A stretch of DNA of 34,887 nt from UBA1494_A sp963973975 (GTDB lineage Bacteria > Bacteroidota > Bacteroidia > Flavobacteriales_E > Vicingaceae): positions 1-34,887 of the forward strand of contig CAXBCF010000029.1 in the NCBI GenBank assembly GCA_963973975.1, written 5' to 3'. Below, one piece after another: positions 1 to 8,925 of this stretch. Position 1 is the first letter of the stretch. Every line of letters starts with the position of its first letter. The position numbers and the translations under genes are program-made. The notes beneath the pieces are model-generated. The model was not told where the DNA came from. It saw only the letters and a list, made by a program, of their open reading frames with translations, and did no database searches.

Positions 1-1212
1 ACCATTAAGGGAACTATCGGAATTTTACTGTTTCTAGGTTTAATGTACGGTGGGTTTCATCTTTGGGAATATTCAACAGGCGATAAGTATATAGCCTATT
101 TAAAAGAGAATAGTGAAACGATTCCTTTAAGTGAGTCTTTTAGTTTTAAAAGCTTAGAAAAGGATATTAGTGAGAATCGATTGATTTTGGTTGGTGAAAT
201 ACACGGATTTGAGGAACCTCAAAAGTTCGATTATGATTTATTTTCACATTTGCATGCAAATTATAATGTTCGACAATACTTTGCAGAATTAGACTATGTA
301 CAATCTTTACTTATAAATCTATATATGGAAAGTGGAGATGAAACTCTTCTAAAAGATGCGTTGAAAAAATGGGCCGTTATTCAAGGTAGAAACAACAAAG
401 ACTACTTTGATAAATACCGCAAATTCCATCAGTATTACCAACAATTGTCGGAGCATAATAAGTTTAAATTCATTGGTGTAGATAAACTACAAGATGTTCA
501 ACTCACATTAAACTTTTTAAATACTTTAAACAAGTCAACAGAAGTTAAAATAAAAGAAACTGTAGAGTTGAGTGCAATACTCAATCAAATTGACCTTTTG
601 GATTCGATTTTTTCCAACTCACCAGACACTTTGTTCACATTGACCCACATAAGGAACAATTTTACCAACTACGCTGAAAATACAAACCGAGAAAAGGTTC
701 TATTTGATAACTTTCATAGCTTATATAAACAAATGAATAGCAGCAAGGAGAAGGCTTACGGTTATTTTGGTCTGTATCACGTTTTTCAGTATCAGGTTAA
801 CGGAAAACAACCTCTTGCGTCATTGATAAGGATGTCTGATTTAGGTTTAGAGAATAATATTCTTTCTATGAATTTTTTAATGTTGGACAGCTATATGGTA
901 AGGAAATCAAATGAATTACCTGAATTTATGAGAGATAAGGGGCCGTATACTAAGATGCCGATTTCGTCTGACGAAATGCTCTTTATATACATATATGGAA
1001 TTAAGGACTTTAAAAGAATGACTCCCGAATATCACAAATCGCTCGTAAAAATGAATGCTGAGAATAGCCCATACGCAAATTCAAATAGAATGAATAAGAT
1101 TATTCAACTGTTGCCTGTTACAGAAAAATTTGAATTTGAAGAAAAGGGTAAACCATATGTACAATACACTGTATTTGTGAGAAATTCAGATTGGGCAGAA
1201 CCTGAAATATAA
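1..1212 (+). CDS. Erythromycin-esterase/ChaN-like protein, 5' end cut by the window
   Basis: The reading frame is open to base 1, so the gene starts outside the window; the first internal ATG is at base 43. The residues before and around it (TIKGTIGILLFLGLMYGGF) are hydrophobic and look like a signal peptide or membrane anchor, so the rest is probably outside the cytoplasm. About 40 residues past base 43 comes RLILVGEIHGFEEP, the GE-x-HG signature typical of the erythromycin-esterase and ChaN/TIKI-like fold, where the Glu and His are catalytic or metal/haem ligands. A second stretch, YGYFGLYHVFQ, gives a later conserved His as in that fold. The true substrate is unknown; Bacteroidota carry many such proteins with no link to antibiotic resistance. 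Family assignment is moderate, specific function low. Confidence 0.6.
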   Translation, partial: TIKGTIGILLFLGLMYGGFHLWEYSTGDKYIAYLKENSETIPLSESFSFKSLEKDISENRLILVGEIHGFEEPQKFDYDLFSHLHANYNVRQYFAELDYVQSLLINLYMESGDETLLKDALKKWAVIQGRNNKDYFDKYRKFHQYYQQLSEHNKFKFIGVDKLQDVQLTLNFLNTLNKSTEVKIKETVELSAILNQIDLLDSIFSNSPDTLFTLTHIRNNFTNYAENTNREKVLFDNFHSLYKQMNSSKEKAYGYFGLYHVFQYQVNGKQPLASLIRMSDLGLENNILSMNFLMLDSYMVRKSNELPEFMRDKGPYTKMPISSDEMLFIYIYGIKDFKRMTPEYHKSLVKMNAENSPYANSNRMNKIIQLLPVTEKFEFEEKGKPYVQYTVFVRNSDWAEPEI

Positions 1213-1607
1213 AACAACAAAGGCAAAACCTGAGTTAAAATAGCGATTGTGATTTCAAGTTATAGCACCAGCAATCTAGATAAGGAACTACCAAAGCGAC
1301 ATATAAAAAGTTAATTGGTATAACTTGTGGCTGGAAAGGAAGTAAATCAGAGTTATTGGCTTTTTAGTAAGTTTATTCTCGATGAAAAGAAAATCGCCAC
1401 CGTCGAGAAAGCAGAAAAACGTTGCCTTAGATTTACTTACACCCTCTTTTACCCTTGCTCTGTGGCAGGGTTTCTGGTTTCAAATTACGCCCACTAAAAC
1501 CCTAAACAATTAAAATGATTGAGCATCTTGAATCTAAAATTTAATAACCGTTTAAGCCAATTCTTACTGTAATTTCGCAACATCAATTTAGATATACCCT
1601 TTCTACT
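1213..1607. other. Gene-free spacer rich in inverted repeats
   Basis: No credible gene is seen here, and it looks richer in G+C than other spacers nearby. It contains CAAGTTATA (1256-1264) facing TATAACTTG (1319-1327). AAGTAAATC (1340-1348) faces GATTTACTT (1430-1438), and nested inside that pair TTCTCGA (1376-1382) faces TCGAGAA (1403-1409). A further hairpin at about 1453-1474 (ACCC/GGGT outer stem, TGC/GCA inner stem) could help end transcription of the upstream gene. The nested pattern suggests a structured RNA or a degenerate non-coding element, but I cannot name one. Confidence 0.5.
1570..1577 (+). promoter_or_regulatory. Putative -7 promoter element TAATTTCG
   Basis: TAATTTCG is close to the Bacteroidota consensus TAnnTTTG and lies 30 bases before the ATG at 1608. 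The same eight bases followed by CA occur just before the genes at 7744 and 26136. No clear -33 TTTG box is seen. Confidence 0.45.
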
Positions 1608-2726
1608 ATGAATTGCCTATTAACAGGTGCCACAGGAATTATTGGTAGCCACATTTTATTTGACTGGATTCGCAAGGCGCTTGTTGAAAAAACCGTTGAC
1701 CACCTTTTCTTGGTAATTCGAGGAAATAAATTAACCGCAGAACAGCGTTTAATTGCTATTTTAACAAGCAACTCCAGGCCTGCTTTTCTCAACGCATTTA
1801 CATTGGAGGAATGTTTGAAAAAAGTAACAGTCATCTCTATCGATTTAACCTCACTTAAAAAAGCTGATTTAGAAGAGTACCATTTCGACACGGTGATTCA
1901 TTGCGCGGGTTCAACCAACTTGCTGAACACAAGCGAATCGAAAGAAAAATCGCATACCCAAAACTACCTCGTTACCAAAAACATACTTCAGAATTTACCT
2001 AATAAGGTTGATCGATTTTTATACATCAGTACCGCATACTCTTTTGGCATTCAAAATAAAAAGGTAGACGATAAAATCAATTCATATCAAGTTACAAACT
2101 TTAGAAACCCTTACGAAAAGTCGAAATACCAAAGTGAATGCTACGTGAAAGAAGTATGTGAGCAAAAGGGTATTCATGCGCAAATATTACGGCCAAGCAT
2201 TATTTGTGGTAGATTGCTCGATCGCCCGTTTTTTGAAACACCCAAGTTTGATGTATTCTACTCTTGGCCCATATTTTTAGATAAATATGCCAAGCAATTC
2301 AAAGACACTTTCAGAATATGGATTGACAAGCAAAGTGGTTTAAATATTGTGCCGGTTGACTTTGTTTCGAAAGCAGTGCTATATGCTTTTCTACATCCTG
2401 AAATTAAAGAGCTTAATATCGTTAACCCAAAACAAATCCTGCACAAAGATTACGTGGGTAGTGTATTAGAATCTTTTAATATTAACTCCTACGAATATGC
2501 CGAAGAAAAACCTGAAAACCAAAGTGTTTTTGAGCAACTTTATTACAAAAGCATTGGTAGCTTGTTCGAAAAATACATCTCAATTCCCGATTTGCAATTC
2601 AAACCAGAACAAATTATTAAATTAATTGAACAACTTCAACTAGACATTACACTTGGCGTTCATGAAAACTTTATGAACCTCATTAATTTCTCAGTAGAAA
2701 AAAAGTTTAGAAACAGTTACGAATAG
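1608..2726 (+). CDS. Thioester-reductase-like extended short-chain dehydrogenase
   Basis: This 372-residue protein begins with the Rossmann glycine motif LLTGATGIIGSH (residues 4-15). It continues with VIHCAGSTNL, FLYISTAYSFG and the catalytic pair Tyr-x-x-x-Lys in NPYEKSKYQSE, then LRPSIICG. This order is that of the NAD-binding_4 (male-sterility/thioester reductase) branch of extended SDR enzymes, which reduce acyl thioesters or modify sugar and lipid carriers with NAD(P)H. No carrier or adenylation domain is fused to it and the neighbours give no pathway, so the substrate is open. The ATG at 1608 puts the glycine motif at the very N-terminus, as usual for the family, and a promoter-like element lies 30 bases upstream. 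It is cytoplasmic; no signal peptide is visible. Confidence 0.75.
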   Translation: MNCLLTGATGIIGSHILFDWIRKALVEKTVDHLFLVIRGNKLTAEQRLIAILTSNSRPAFLNAFTLEECLKKVTVISIDLTSLKKADLEEYHFDTVIHCAGSTNLLNTSESKEKSHTQNYLVTKNILQNLPNKVDRFLYISTAYSFGIQNKKVDDKINSYQVTNFRNPYEKSKYQSECYVKEVCEQKGIHAQILRPSIICGRLLDRPFFETPKFDVFYSWPIFLDKYAKQFKDTFRIWIDKQSGLNIVPVDFVSKAVLYAFLHPEIKELNIVNPKQILHKDYVGSVLESFNINSYEYAEEKPENQSVFEQLYYKSIGSLFEKYISIPDLQFKPEQIIKLIEQLQLDITLGVHENFMNLINFSVEKKFRNSYE

Positions 2727-3024
2727 CAAATAGCATTGATTTTATAACCATGTTTAATGTAACTTTCTTCGAGTAAAAACAACTGTTTCAAAGGCAAACC
2801 AGTTGGTGATAAAATGCAATTGATCTAAGTTAATGAGCACTAAAAAATAATAGAATCTATCCTCCTTTGCTTTTAAGCCAAACGCTCGCTAAACCGCTTC
2901 CATAAATTTATAATCCTTTGAAGTATAAAACACTAATAGCTTAAAATAAGCACTGTATCAAAAATATTATTCTATTCTTAGTAAGCAAAAGCTAAAAGCA
3001 TGTTTTTCAGGTAATTATTGTAAG
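2727..3024. other. AT-rich spacer between convergent genes
   Basis: I see no gene and no strong hairpin followed by a T-run. The best local structure is the short stem GCTTA/TAAGC at 2939-2951, which is too weak to call a terminator with confidence. Confidence 0.4.
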
Positions 3025-5085
3025 TCATGAATATTCAGCTTTGAAGGAATCGTTTTTCCATTTGATTTGGTATGAAAAGCCATTTGAGGTATCTATGTTT
3101 AAGTTTGCATCGAGTTGATTCGCTAATATTTCTATAAGAAGTAAGCCAAAGGAATCATTAACCTTGTAAGACTGACCATCTTTTAAACCAACGCCATTAT
3201 CAGCAACTGTTAAATGAACAACCCCTTTAAGTTGTTTTAATTCAATACTAATATTCCCCTCTTTTCCATCTGGGAATCCATGTTTTAATGAATTGGAAAC
3301 AATTTCATTAATGAGTAGGCCACAAGGTAAAGAGTTATCTAGCGAAAGCTTAATGGGTTCAATGTCCATGTTGAGATGTATCTTATTTTGGTCTGTCCTG
3401 TATGTGCTTATCAATCTAGGTAAGAGTTCTTTGATGTAACTGCTAAAAAAAGCTTCTTTAAAATCTTTCTTTCGATATAAGCTCTCATGAATCAAAGACA
3501 TTGATATAATTCGAGCCCTACAATCGTCAATTATTTTCTTTAATGAATCGTCATAAACATACTGATTCTGCAAGCTAAGCATGCTATTTATGACTTGTAG
3601 ATTGTTTTTTACTCGATGGTGAATTTCACTTATTAAAGATTCTTTCACCTTTAGATCTTCTGATAACTGTACTCTTTGTATGCTCAGGTTTTTGTTGAGT
3701 TTTCTATTTCTAAGCAAATAAAAGATGGAAATGAAGAGTGAAATTAATATCAGAATAGCAATAACAATGGTATTAATCAGCTGTTGCTTTGTTTTTGCTC
3801 CTTTTTCAATCTGTAATTGAGCGCGTTCTTCGGCAAGTTGACGATATAACTCAGCTTCTTCTGCGGCCAAATGATATTTCATGGCTTCACTTTGTAAGGC
3901 ATAAGGGTTAAAGTTGAGGCTATCTTTTATTTTCACATACTGTTCCAAATGTTCATAGCTCTTCATTTTTTGATTGAGCTTTTTGTAAATTCTATAAAGT
4001 TCAAAATTTGAATCTTCCAACAGTTTATTGTAAGAATTTTCGACAGCAATTTCATAGCATTTTAATACACTTTTTAAGGCATTTTCAAATTCTTTCTTCT
4101 TTAAAAACACCCTAGCTTCGTTTAAGTAATTCTGGCTAATCCCTTTTTGATGATTTGATGTTATAAATTCTTTTTTTGCCAATTTATTGAAATATATACA
4201 GCTGTCGTATTGTTGAAGTCCATAGTACGCATCAACTAAAAAATGATAACTAAGCCCTGCATTAATGGCATAACCTTCTTTAGTAAAATAGTTAAGCGCG
4301 CTAAATTGCTTGTTAATCCCTTTTCGATATTGTTTAGTTTTTATATCAACCAGTCCTGTATTTGAAATTGCTTCAGCATACCCGTATTCATTTTCAGTTT
4401 TCCTAAAAAGAATGCCAGCGAGCTCAAAGTATTTTTTTGCACCTTTATGATTCGACAAATACAAATAAGTATTCCCCAACTGAAGGTAAGAAATAGCCAT
4501 TTTTGCTTGATCTCCAGCAGCTTTATGCAACTCAATGGCCCGGAAAGAATACTTAATTGCATTTTCATAATTTCCTAATTCAAATGCTACTCTTGCTTTA
4601 CGAATTTCAATTATTCCCATTTCTGCTTTATCATTGAGATATTTATAGAAAAGAAATGCATTTTCAAGTTGTACAGAAGTGGAATCCAATTCACCTAAAT
4701 GATAGTAATGGGTAGATAGTACTTTATGAAAAAAAGCTAATGAGGTGGTGTCTTTCTTATTTTTTGTCAATGATATAGCCTTTGATAAAATCGAAATGGC
4801 TTCTTCATACTCAAATTTTCTTCTCAGAAAATCAGTTCTTTTGTAGATAAGTTTTCTAAAGTTTGAATCAATAAATCCACTAAAATCGAGCTTTTCAAAT
4901 TCTTTTGCATAAAAGTTATATTTATTTTTATCTATAGTTAAATAATAGTTGCAGGAATCTATTATAGTTATTGCTTTATCGTAAGTAGAATTCAGAAGTT
5001 GATACTTGGGTTGATTGTCAATAGCATAAGCAAATGTGCTCGTAAACAGAATAAATAGAAAAGTTGATTTAAGTTTATGTTTCAT
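3025..5085 (-). CDS. TPR-domain sensor histidine kinase (HisKA_2 type)
   Basis: The 686-residue protein has a signal peptide (MKHKLKSTFLFILFTSTFAYA), then roughly 330 residues of TPR-like helical repeats (about 70-400). A short Glu/Gln-rich coiled coil precedes one membrane helix (about 438-460, TIVIAILILISLFISIF). The cytoplasmic part carries the HisKA_2 box EIHHRVKNNLQVINSM (about 485-500, phospho-acceptor His). The ATPase N-box NEIVSNSLKHGF (about 595), ADNGVGL (G1, about 632) and SFGLLLIEILANQL (G2) follow. This layout, with periplasmic TPRs and a HisKA_2 kinase, is common in Bacteroidota. No response regulator gene is adjacent, so it is an orphan kinase here. A long AT-rich spacer lies upstream. 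The signal sensed is unknown. Confidence 0.88.
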   Translation of the reverse strand: MKHKLKSTFLFILFTSTFAYAIDNQPKYQLLNSTYDKAITIIDSCNYYLTIDKNKYNFYAKEFEKLDFSGFIDSNFRKLIYKRTDFLRRKFEYEEAISILSKAISLTKNKKDTTSLAFFHKVLSTHYYHLGELDSTSVQLENAFLFYKYLNDKAEMGIIEIRKARVAFELGNYENAIKYSFRAIELHKAAGDQAKMAISYLQLGNTYLYLSNHKGAKKYFELAGILFRKTENEYGYAEAISNTGLVDIKTKQYRKGINKQFSALNYFTKEGYAINAGLSYHFLVDAYYGLQQYDSCIYFNKLAKKEFITSNHQKGISQNYLNEARVFLKKKEFENALKSVLKCYEIAVENSYNKLLEDSNFELYRIYKKLNQKMKSYEHLEQYVKIKDSLNFNPYALQSEAMKYHLAAEEAELYRQLAEERAQLQIEKGAKTKQQLINTIVIAILILISLFISIFYLLRNRKLNKNLSIQRVQLSEDLKVKESLISEIHHRVKNNLQVINSMLSLQNQYVYDDSLKKIIDDCRARIISMSLIHESLYRKKDFKEAFFSSYIKELLPRLISTYRTDQNKIHLNMDIEPIKLSLDNSLPCGLLINEIVSNSLKHGFPDGKEGNISIELKQLKGVVHLTVADNGVGLKDGQSYKVNDSFGLLLIEILANQLDANLNIDTSNGFSYQIKWKNDSFKAEYS

Positions 5086-5455
5086 TTGTGATGAAAAATT
5101 AAAGTAGAGATGAAATCATTTTTTTTCAGTTGTTTTTTTTGCAATTTTAAGCCATCCATTGCATACTCTTCTAATAGAAATACCTATTCTTAATTAAAAT
5201 CTTTCATGAAGCAAGTTTTGAATCTGTAACATGATTTTATTTGTTTTTAGGCTAATAATGACGAACTGTTTCAAATTCGACCTTAGATTTTAGAAAAATG
5301 AAAGGAGTATGATAAGTTTAGTGATTTAGTAGTAAGCTAGTTATCATTTATGAATCTCATGAGCAGGGTGATTAATAATACCGATTATACATTCAAGTCC
5401 AGTTTAGGCTTCAATTTACTGTTCTATTTTCATGTATTACCGATTATGATTTTAG

Positions 5456-5476
5456 ATCCCGAAGCAAGTTCAGGAT
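5456..5476. repeat. Intergenic palindrome ATCCCGAA-GCAAG-TTCAGGAT
   Basis: ATCCCGAA (5456-5463) faces TTCAGGAT (5469-5476) across a 5-base loop, with one G-T type pair. From memory it resembles short palindromic repeats scattered through many Bacteroidota genomes; copy number cannot be judged from this window. Confidence 0.45.
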
Positions 5477-5833
5477 AAGTTGTCAAATAAATTATCCTTA
5501 AAATCTATATCGTAATTATACTTATAGGAATTGTATTTACGGCATAAATAACTAAATTCGTATAATATCGGAATTAATAAATTGTAAAATCTTTAAATAG
5601 TTTAGCCTTATTTATAACTACAATAGGTATATGTTTTAAAGCTGAATGCTTGATTAAATTTTCAAATATTTATTGATTTCACAGCCAGTTAAATTCTCAG
5701 GAGAAGTTAAAGTGATATAAATCCCTGCTAAAATTAGTTAGTTAATTATTATTTAAATAAAAAAATATTTAGCAGATATTGATTCAACTAAGATTTAATA
5801 AATTAGAAAAATTTAATTTTTAACTGAATTGAT

Positions 5834-5841
5834 TAACTTTG
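5834..5841 (+). promoter_or_regulatory. Putative -7 promoter element TAACTTTG of yqgE
   Basis: This is an exact match to TAnnTTTG, ending only 5 bases before the ATG at 5847. If used, transcription would start at or next to the start codon. It also argues against the in-frame TTG at 5829 as start. Confidence 0.45.
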
Positions 5842-5846
5842 AAAAC

Positions 5847-6440
5847 ATGGATTTTAATCCTTTCAAACATAAAATTTCAGAACTAAGCAGTTTCTCTGCT
5901 GGAAAAGGGAACTTATTAATTGCAGAACCATTCATGCAAGACCCTTATTTTAAACGTTCAGTTGTTCTACTTTGCGAACATTCGAATGAAGGCATTGTCG
6001 GATTTATTTTAAATCAATCACTTGGAATAAAGTTAAGTGAAGTAATGCCTGGCATTTCTGAACAAGACTTTCCGGTATTTTTAGGTGGTCCTGTTAGTCC
6101 TCAAAACCTCTTTTTTTTACACCGTTTTGGAGAATTACCCGGTAGTTTAAAAATCACAGATGAACTATATTGGGACGGTGATTTTGAAATTCTAAAAATA
6201 ATGCTTCAAAAAAGGGAAGTAATGCCAGAAGATATTCGCTTTTTTCTAGGTTATTCCGGCTGGGATTTCGAGCAATTAAGTATGGAGATTGAAAAACAAT
6301 CTTGGTTAATCAATCAATTGAAAATGAGTGATATTTTTCAAATAAATCCCGATCAGCTTTGGAAACATGCAGTTAAATCCATGGAAAAAAAACAAGCAAC
6401 AATTTTAGCGGAGTTTCCCGAAGACCCTTCATTGAATTAA
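5847..6440 (+). CDS. yqgE: YqgE/AlgH family protein
   Basis: The 197-residue product shows the conserved N-terminal run GNLLIAEPFMQDPYFKRSVVLLCEHSNEG and GFILNQSLG. The family landmarks FPVFLGGPVSPQNLFFLHR, FFLGYSGW and the C-terminal W-L-I region follow, all in the order expected for YqgE/AlgH (UPF0301). The biochemical role of the family is unsettled; homologues are named after alginate regulation in Pseudomonas, which is unlikely to be the role here. Length fits the family (about 185-200). I start at ATG 5847 rather than the in-frame TTG at 5829 because a promoter-like TAACTTTG covers the extension. The gene ends 37 bases from the convergent MarC gene. Confidence 0.9.
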   Translation: MDFNPFKHKISELSSFSAGKGNLLIAEPFMQDPYFKRSVVLLCEHSNEGIVGFILNQSLGIKLSEVMPGISEQDFPVFLGGPVSPQNLFFLHRFGELPGSLKITDELYWDGDFEILKIMLQKREVMPEDIRFFLGYSGWDFEQLSMEIEKQSWLINQLKMSDIFQINPDQLWKHAVKSMEKKQATILAEFPEDPSLN

Positions 6441-6477
6441 GTTATTAATCAGTTAATTTACTATTCAATCAATTACC

Positions 6478-7137
6478 TCAATCAAGTGAGGAGGGAGCGA
6501 CCATCCATGCAGGAAATACTACTCCGAGACCTTCCACCATAAATTGCACACCGATGGCTACTACGATTATTCCGAAGACTCTTGTGAATACAGAAAATAC
6601 CACATTATCAACGTTCTTTTCTATAAAGGAAGATTTTAGGAATATAAGCAGTAATAGTATAAATGAAACTAAGACAACTAACGTTAAAAATGCAAAATCC
6701 ATAAATGAATCAGCTGTTGAACCGAAAAGCAGCACGGTTGTAATAGAACCTGGTCCTGCAATTAATGGAATTCCTACAGGTACTAATATTTTTCTGAATC
6801 GCTGCTTTGCAACTGAATAGGTATTACCTACTTCCTTTCTGTCTTTAAGTAGGGCAGCCTTCCCTTCTACCATTGACAGACCTGTAAAAACTAACAAAAC
6901 GCCGCCTGCAATTTTAAAAACATCCAAATCAATAGAGAAAAACTGGAGCAGGTATTTTCCTGTTATGAGAAACATTACAAGAATAATAAGCGTTGTTAGC
7001 AAAACCAAAAAAGCAATCCGATTTCGAACTTTAGGATCTGCATCACTTGTCAATTCACTCCATATTGGCCAAATGCCCAAAGGATTTACGATTGCAATCA
7101 TGGCAACAAAAAAATTAATGTACAGGTCCCAATTCAT
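6478..7137 (-). CDS. MarC-family integral membrane protein
   Basis: The 219-residue protein has six hydrophobic segments. It carries the MarC signature in its first helix (NPLGIWPIWSELT, about residues 18-30) and a repeat-like counterpart in the second half (VPVGIPLIAGPGSITTVLL). It lies in the inner membrane. The family was once linked to multiple antibiotic resistance in E. coli, but that link was not upheld, and the transport substrate is unknown. It is a single gene, convergent with yqgE. A near-match promoter element TAATTTTC lies just upstream on the minus strand. Confidence 0.88.
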   Translation of the reverse strand: MNWDLYINFFVAMIAIVNPLGIWPIWSELTSDADPKVRNRIAFLVLLTTLIILVMFLITGKYLLQFFSIDLDVFKIAGGVLLVFTGLSMVEGKAALLKDRKEVGNTYSVAKQRFRKILVPVGIPLIAGPGSITTVLLFGSTADSFMDFAFLTLVVLVSFILLLLIFLKSSFIEKNVDNVVFSVFTRVFGIIVVAIGVQFMVEGLGVVFPAWMVAPSSLD

Positions 7138-7450
7138 AAACTATTTTTAGCTGAATGAAAATTAAGTGATGCTTTCCTTTTAAATCCAACTTTTAGCAAA
7201 TTTTAGAAGTTGATTGAGGTGAACTTAGCTACTTGATAAAAGTAGCTATTATTTATTCCACTACTAAGCTTTGTGATTTAAACTAATTAGGCTCTAATAG
7301 CTATTGATTTTAAAAACTTCTATTAAATGTTAAACTCATTTTAACTATTATAATTCAACATTTATTAGTCTACTAAACTTTATTCTTAAAATACTTACAA
7401 GTGTAATTATTTTTAACTATCTTGAGGTCACAAACCTAAAAAACGTAGTT
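7138..7450. other. AT-rich spacer between divergent genes
   Basis: This is the shared upstream region of the MarC gene (minus) and the small membrane protein (plus). I see no gene, repeat or strong hairpin; promoters for both genes must lie here, but no exact TAnnTTTG match close to the plus-strand gene is visible. Confidence 0.4.
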
Positions 7451-7651
7451 ATGAAAGTATTTGGAATTATATTATTGATCATTGGACTTATTGGAACACT
7501 TTTATTTGGCTTTCAAGCCATTCAAGATTCAGAAAGTATTAATTTATTTGGAATTGATATAGCGGTTAGTAAAGCCAATTGGACACCATTAATCATTAGT
7601 GGAATCATATTGTTGATCGGTTTAGTAATGACACTTCGGAAAAAAGGTTAA
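7451..7651 (+). CDS. Small two-helix membrane protein
   Basis: The 66-residue product consists of helix one (GIILLIIGLIGTLLFGFQAI), a short polar loop ending in SKANWTP, helix two (LIISGIILLIGLVMTL) and a basic tail RKKG. The charge pattern suggests both ends face the cytoplasm. Similar tiny proteins, of the general DUF3185-like shape, are common in Bacteroidota. No function is known to me. It stands alone, with spacers on both sides. Confidence 0.75.
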   Translation: MKVFGIILLIIGLIGTLLFGFQAIQDSESINLFGIDIAVSKANWTPLIISGIILLIGLVMTLRKKG

Positions 7652-7719
7652 AACCGATTGTGATTTTAATGGGGTCAGTTTTCACTCTTTTATATGAAAT
7701 CCATATTGACATAAATCGA

Positions 7720-7727
7720 TAATTTCG
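7720..7727 (+). promoter_or_regulatory. Putative -7 promoter element TAATTTCG
   Basis: This is identical to the element at 1570 and 26121 (TAATTTCGCA in all three). It ends 16 bases before the ATG at 7744. Confidence 0.45.
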
Positions 7728-7743
7728 CATACAATTTTTATTG

Positions 7744-8865
7744 ATGCGTTTTAGCTTCATTCTTCTTTTTTCATTCTTTTCACTTTTCGGAAAAGCACAG
7801 TTGAGAGACTATCCTAGGCGCTATCTCAATAAGGTATTTAACGATACTACCGCTATTTCTCAACAGCAATTTATATATTACCCGGTTGTGGCATACTCAC
7901 CCGAAACAAGTTGGGAAATAGGTATCAGTGCCTTGTATGTTCGCTATGCTAAGAATGACACGAGCAATCGATTAAGTGAAATAAATGCGTTCACGTTTTT
8001 TACCTTAGCTGAGCAATACGGCGGTTTTTTTGAACATGCCATTTATAGCGATAAAAACAAATGGTTCTTCTTAGGAAAAATGAAATTTCAAAGTTTCCCC
8101 TTGTCCTATTTTGGAATTGGTGCAAATACTTCATCAGAAAAACTAGCCCGTGTAGATGCAATTGAATTTCAATTAAAAGAACGAGTACTTTATAAACTAC
8201 GGAAAAATTTTTACACCGGATTTGAATTTGAATTTCATCACCTAGGCAATGTTTCATTCAACGAATCAAGCATTGAGTTTCCTGAACTCCCCCTTGGTTC
8301 AAATGGCTCAACGAACTTTGGTGTTGGATATGGACTATTATACGATAACCGACACAATATTTTAAATGTAAGAAAAGGTTTTTTTGCTGAAGCAGCATTT
8401 TTACATTATGATAAAAGCTTTGGGAGTGATTTTGAATTCACTAACATACTTACAGATTGGCGCTTTTTTAGACCAATAAATAAAAAGAATGTACTCGCTT
8501 TTCAATTTTTAGGACAGTTTACTTTAGGCGACGCACCTTTCAATCAATTGGCACTTATGGGTGGAGAATCGATGATGCGCGGCTACTATACAGGACGCTA
8601 CAGAGATAATAATTTAATGGCTTTTCAAGCCGAATACCGCATGCTTCCGCTGTTTTTTGCCAAACGTTTAGGTGCAACAGTCTTTGCCGGAACAGCTGCC
8701 GTTTCTGACCAAGTAAATAATTTTGAAAGTAAAAATCTAGTGATTTCAGGTGGTTCGGGCTTGCGTTTTCTACTTTTTCCTAAAAAAGATGTTTGGACTC
8801 GCCTCGACTTTGCTTTTACAAGAGAAGGGAATGGCATTTACTTATTTATCGGTGAAGCATTTTAA
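7744..8865 (+). CDS. Omp85/BamA-superfamily outer-membrane beta-barrel protein
   Basis: The 373-residue protein opens with a signal peptide (MRFSFILLFSFFSLFGKAQ) and lacks POTRA domains. The barrel consists of alternating amphipathic strands. Near residue 275 it carries LALMGGESMMRGYYTGRYRD, matching the conserved Omp85 GG-x-x-x-x-RGY motif of the L6 loop, and it ends with an aromatic strand (GIYLFIGEAF) as outer-membrane insertion signals do. Such short POTRA-less members are annotated as surface antigen or BamA/TamA-like; the role is unknown. I use ATG 7744 instead of the preceding in-frame TTG 7741. Confidence 0.8.
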   Translation: MRFSFILLFSFFSLFGKAQLRDYPRRYLNKVFNDTTAISQQQFIYYPVVAYSPETSWEIGISALYVRYAKNDTSNRLSEINAFTFFTLAEQYGGFFEHAIYSDKNKWFFLGKMKFQSFPLSYFGIGANTSSEKLARVDAIEFQLKERVLYKLRKNFYTGFEFEFHHLGNVSFNESSIEFPELPLGSNGSTNFGVGYGLLYDNRHNILNVRKGFFAEAAFLHYDKSFGSDFEFTNILTDWRFFRPINKKNVLAFQFLGQFTLGDAPFNQLALMGGESMMRGYYTGRYRDNNLMAFQAEYRMLPLFFAKRLGATVFAGTAAVSDQVNNFESKNLVISGGSGLRFLLFPKKDVWTRLDFAFTREGNGIYLFIGEAF

Positions 8866-8925
8866 AGTGTTAGTTAAGAATTCGCTTTCTTTGTATGCTA
8901 AATTCATCTTAACTCTATAATAAGA

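Larger units (their letters stand above)
5086..5846. other. Long AT-rich spacer with one palindromic repeat
   Basis: This 0.76-kb stretch separates the divergently transcribed kinase and yqgE. I found no convincing gene in any frame. It holds the imperfect palindrome at 5456-5476 and two copies of the short word TACCGATTAT about 60 bases apart. The right end carries the yqgE promoter element. Confidence 0.5.

Noticed and set aside
1213..1540. Integron attC-like site or cassette array
   Set aside because: Inverted repeats are present, but the required RYYYAAC/GTTRRRY ends in correct positions and an integrase are not.
1583..1891. 102-codon minus-strand open frame
   Set aside because: It overlaps the start of the dehydrogenase, whose glycine motif lies in the opposite frame; no motif is seen in the minus frame.
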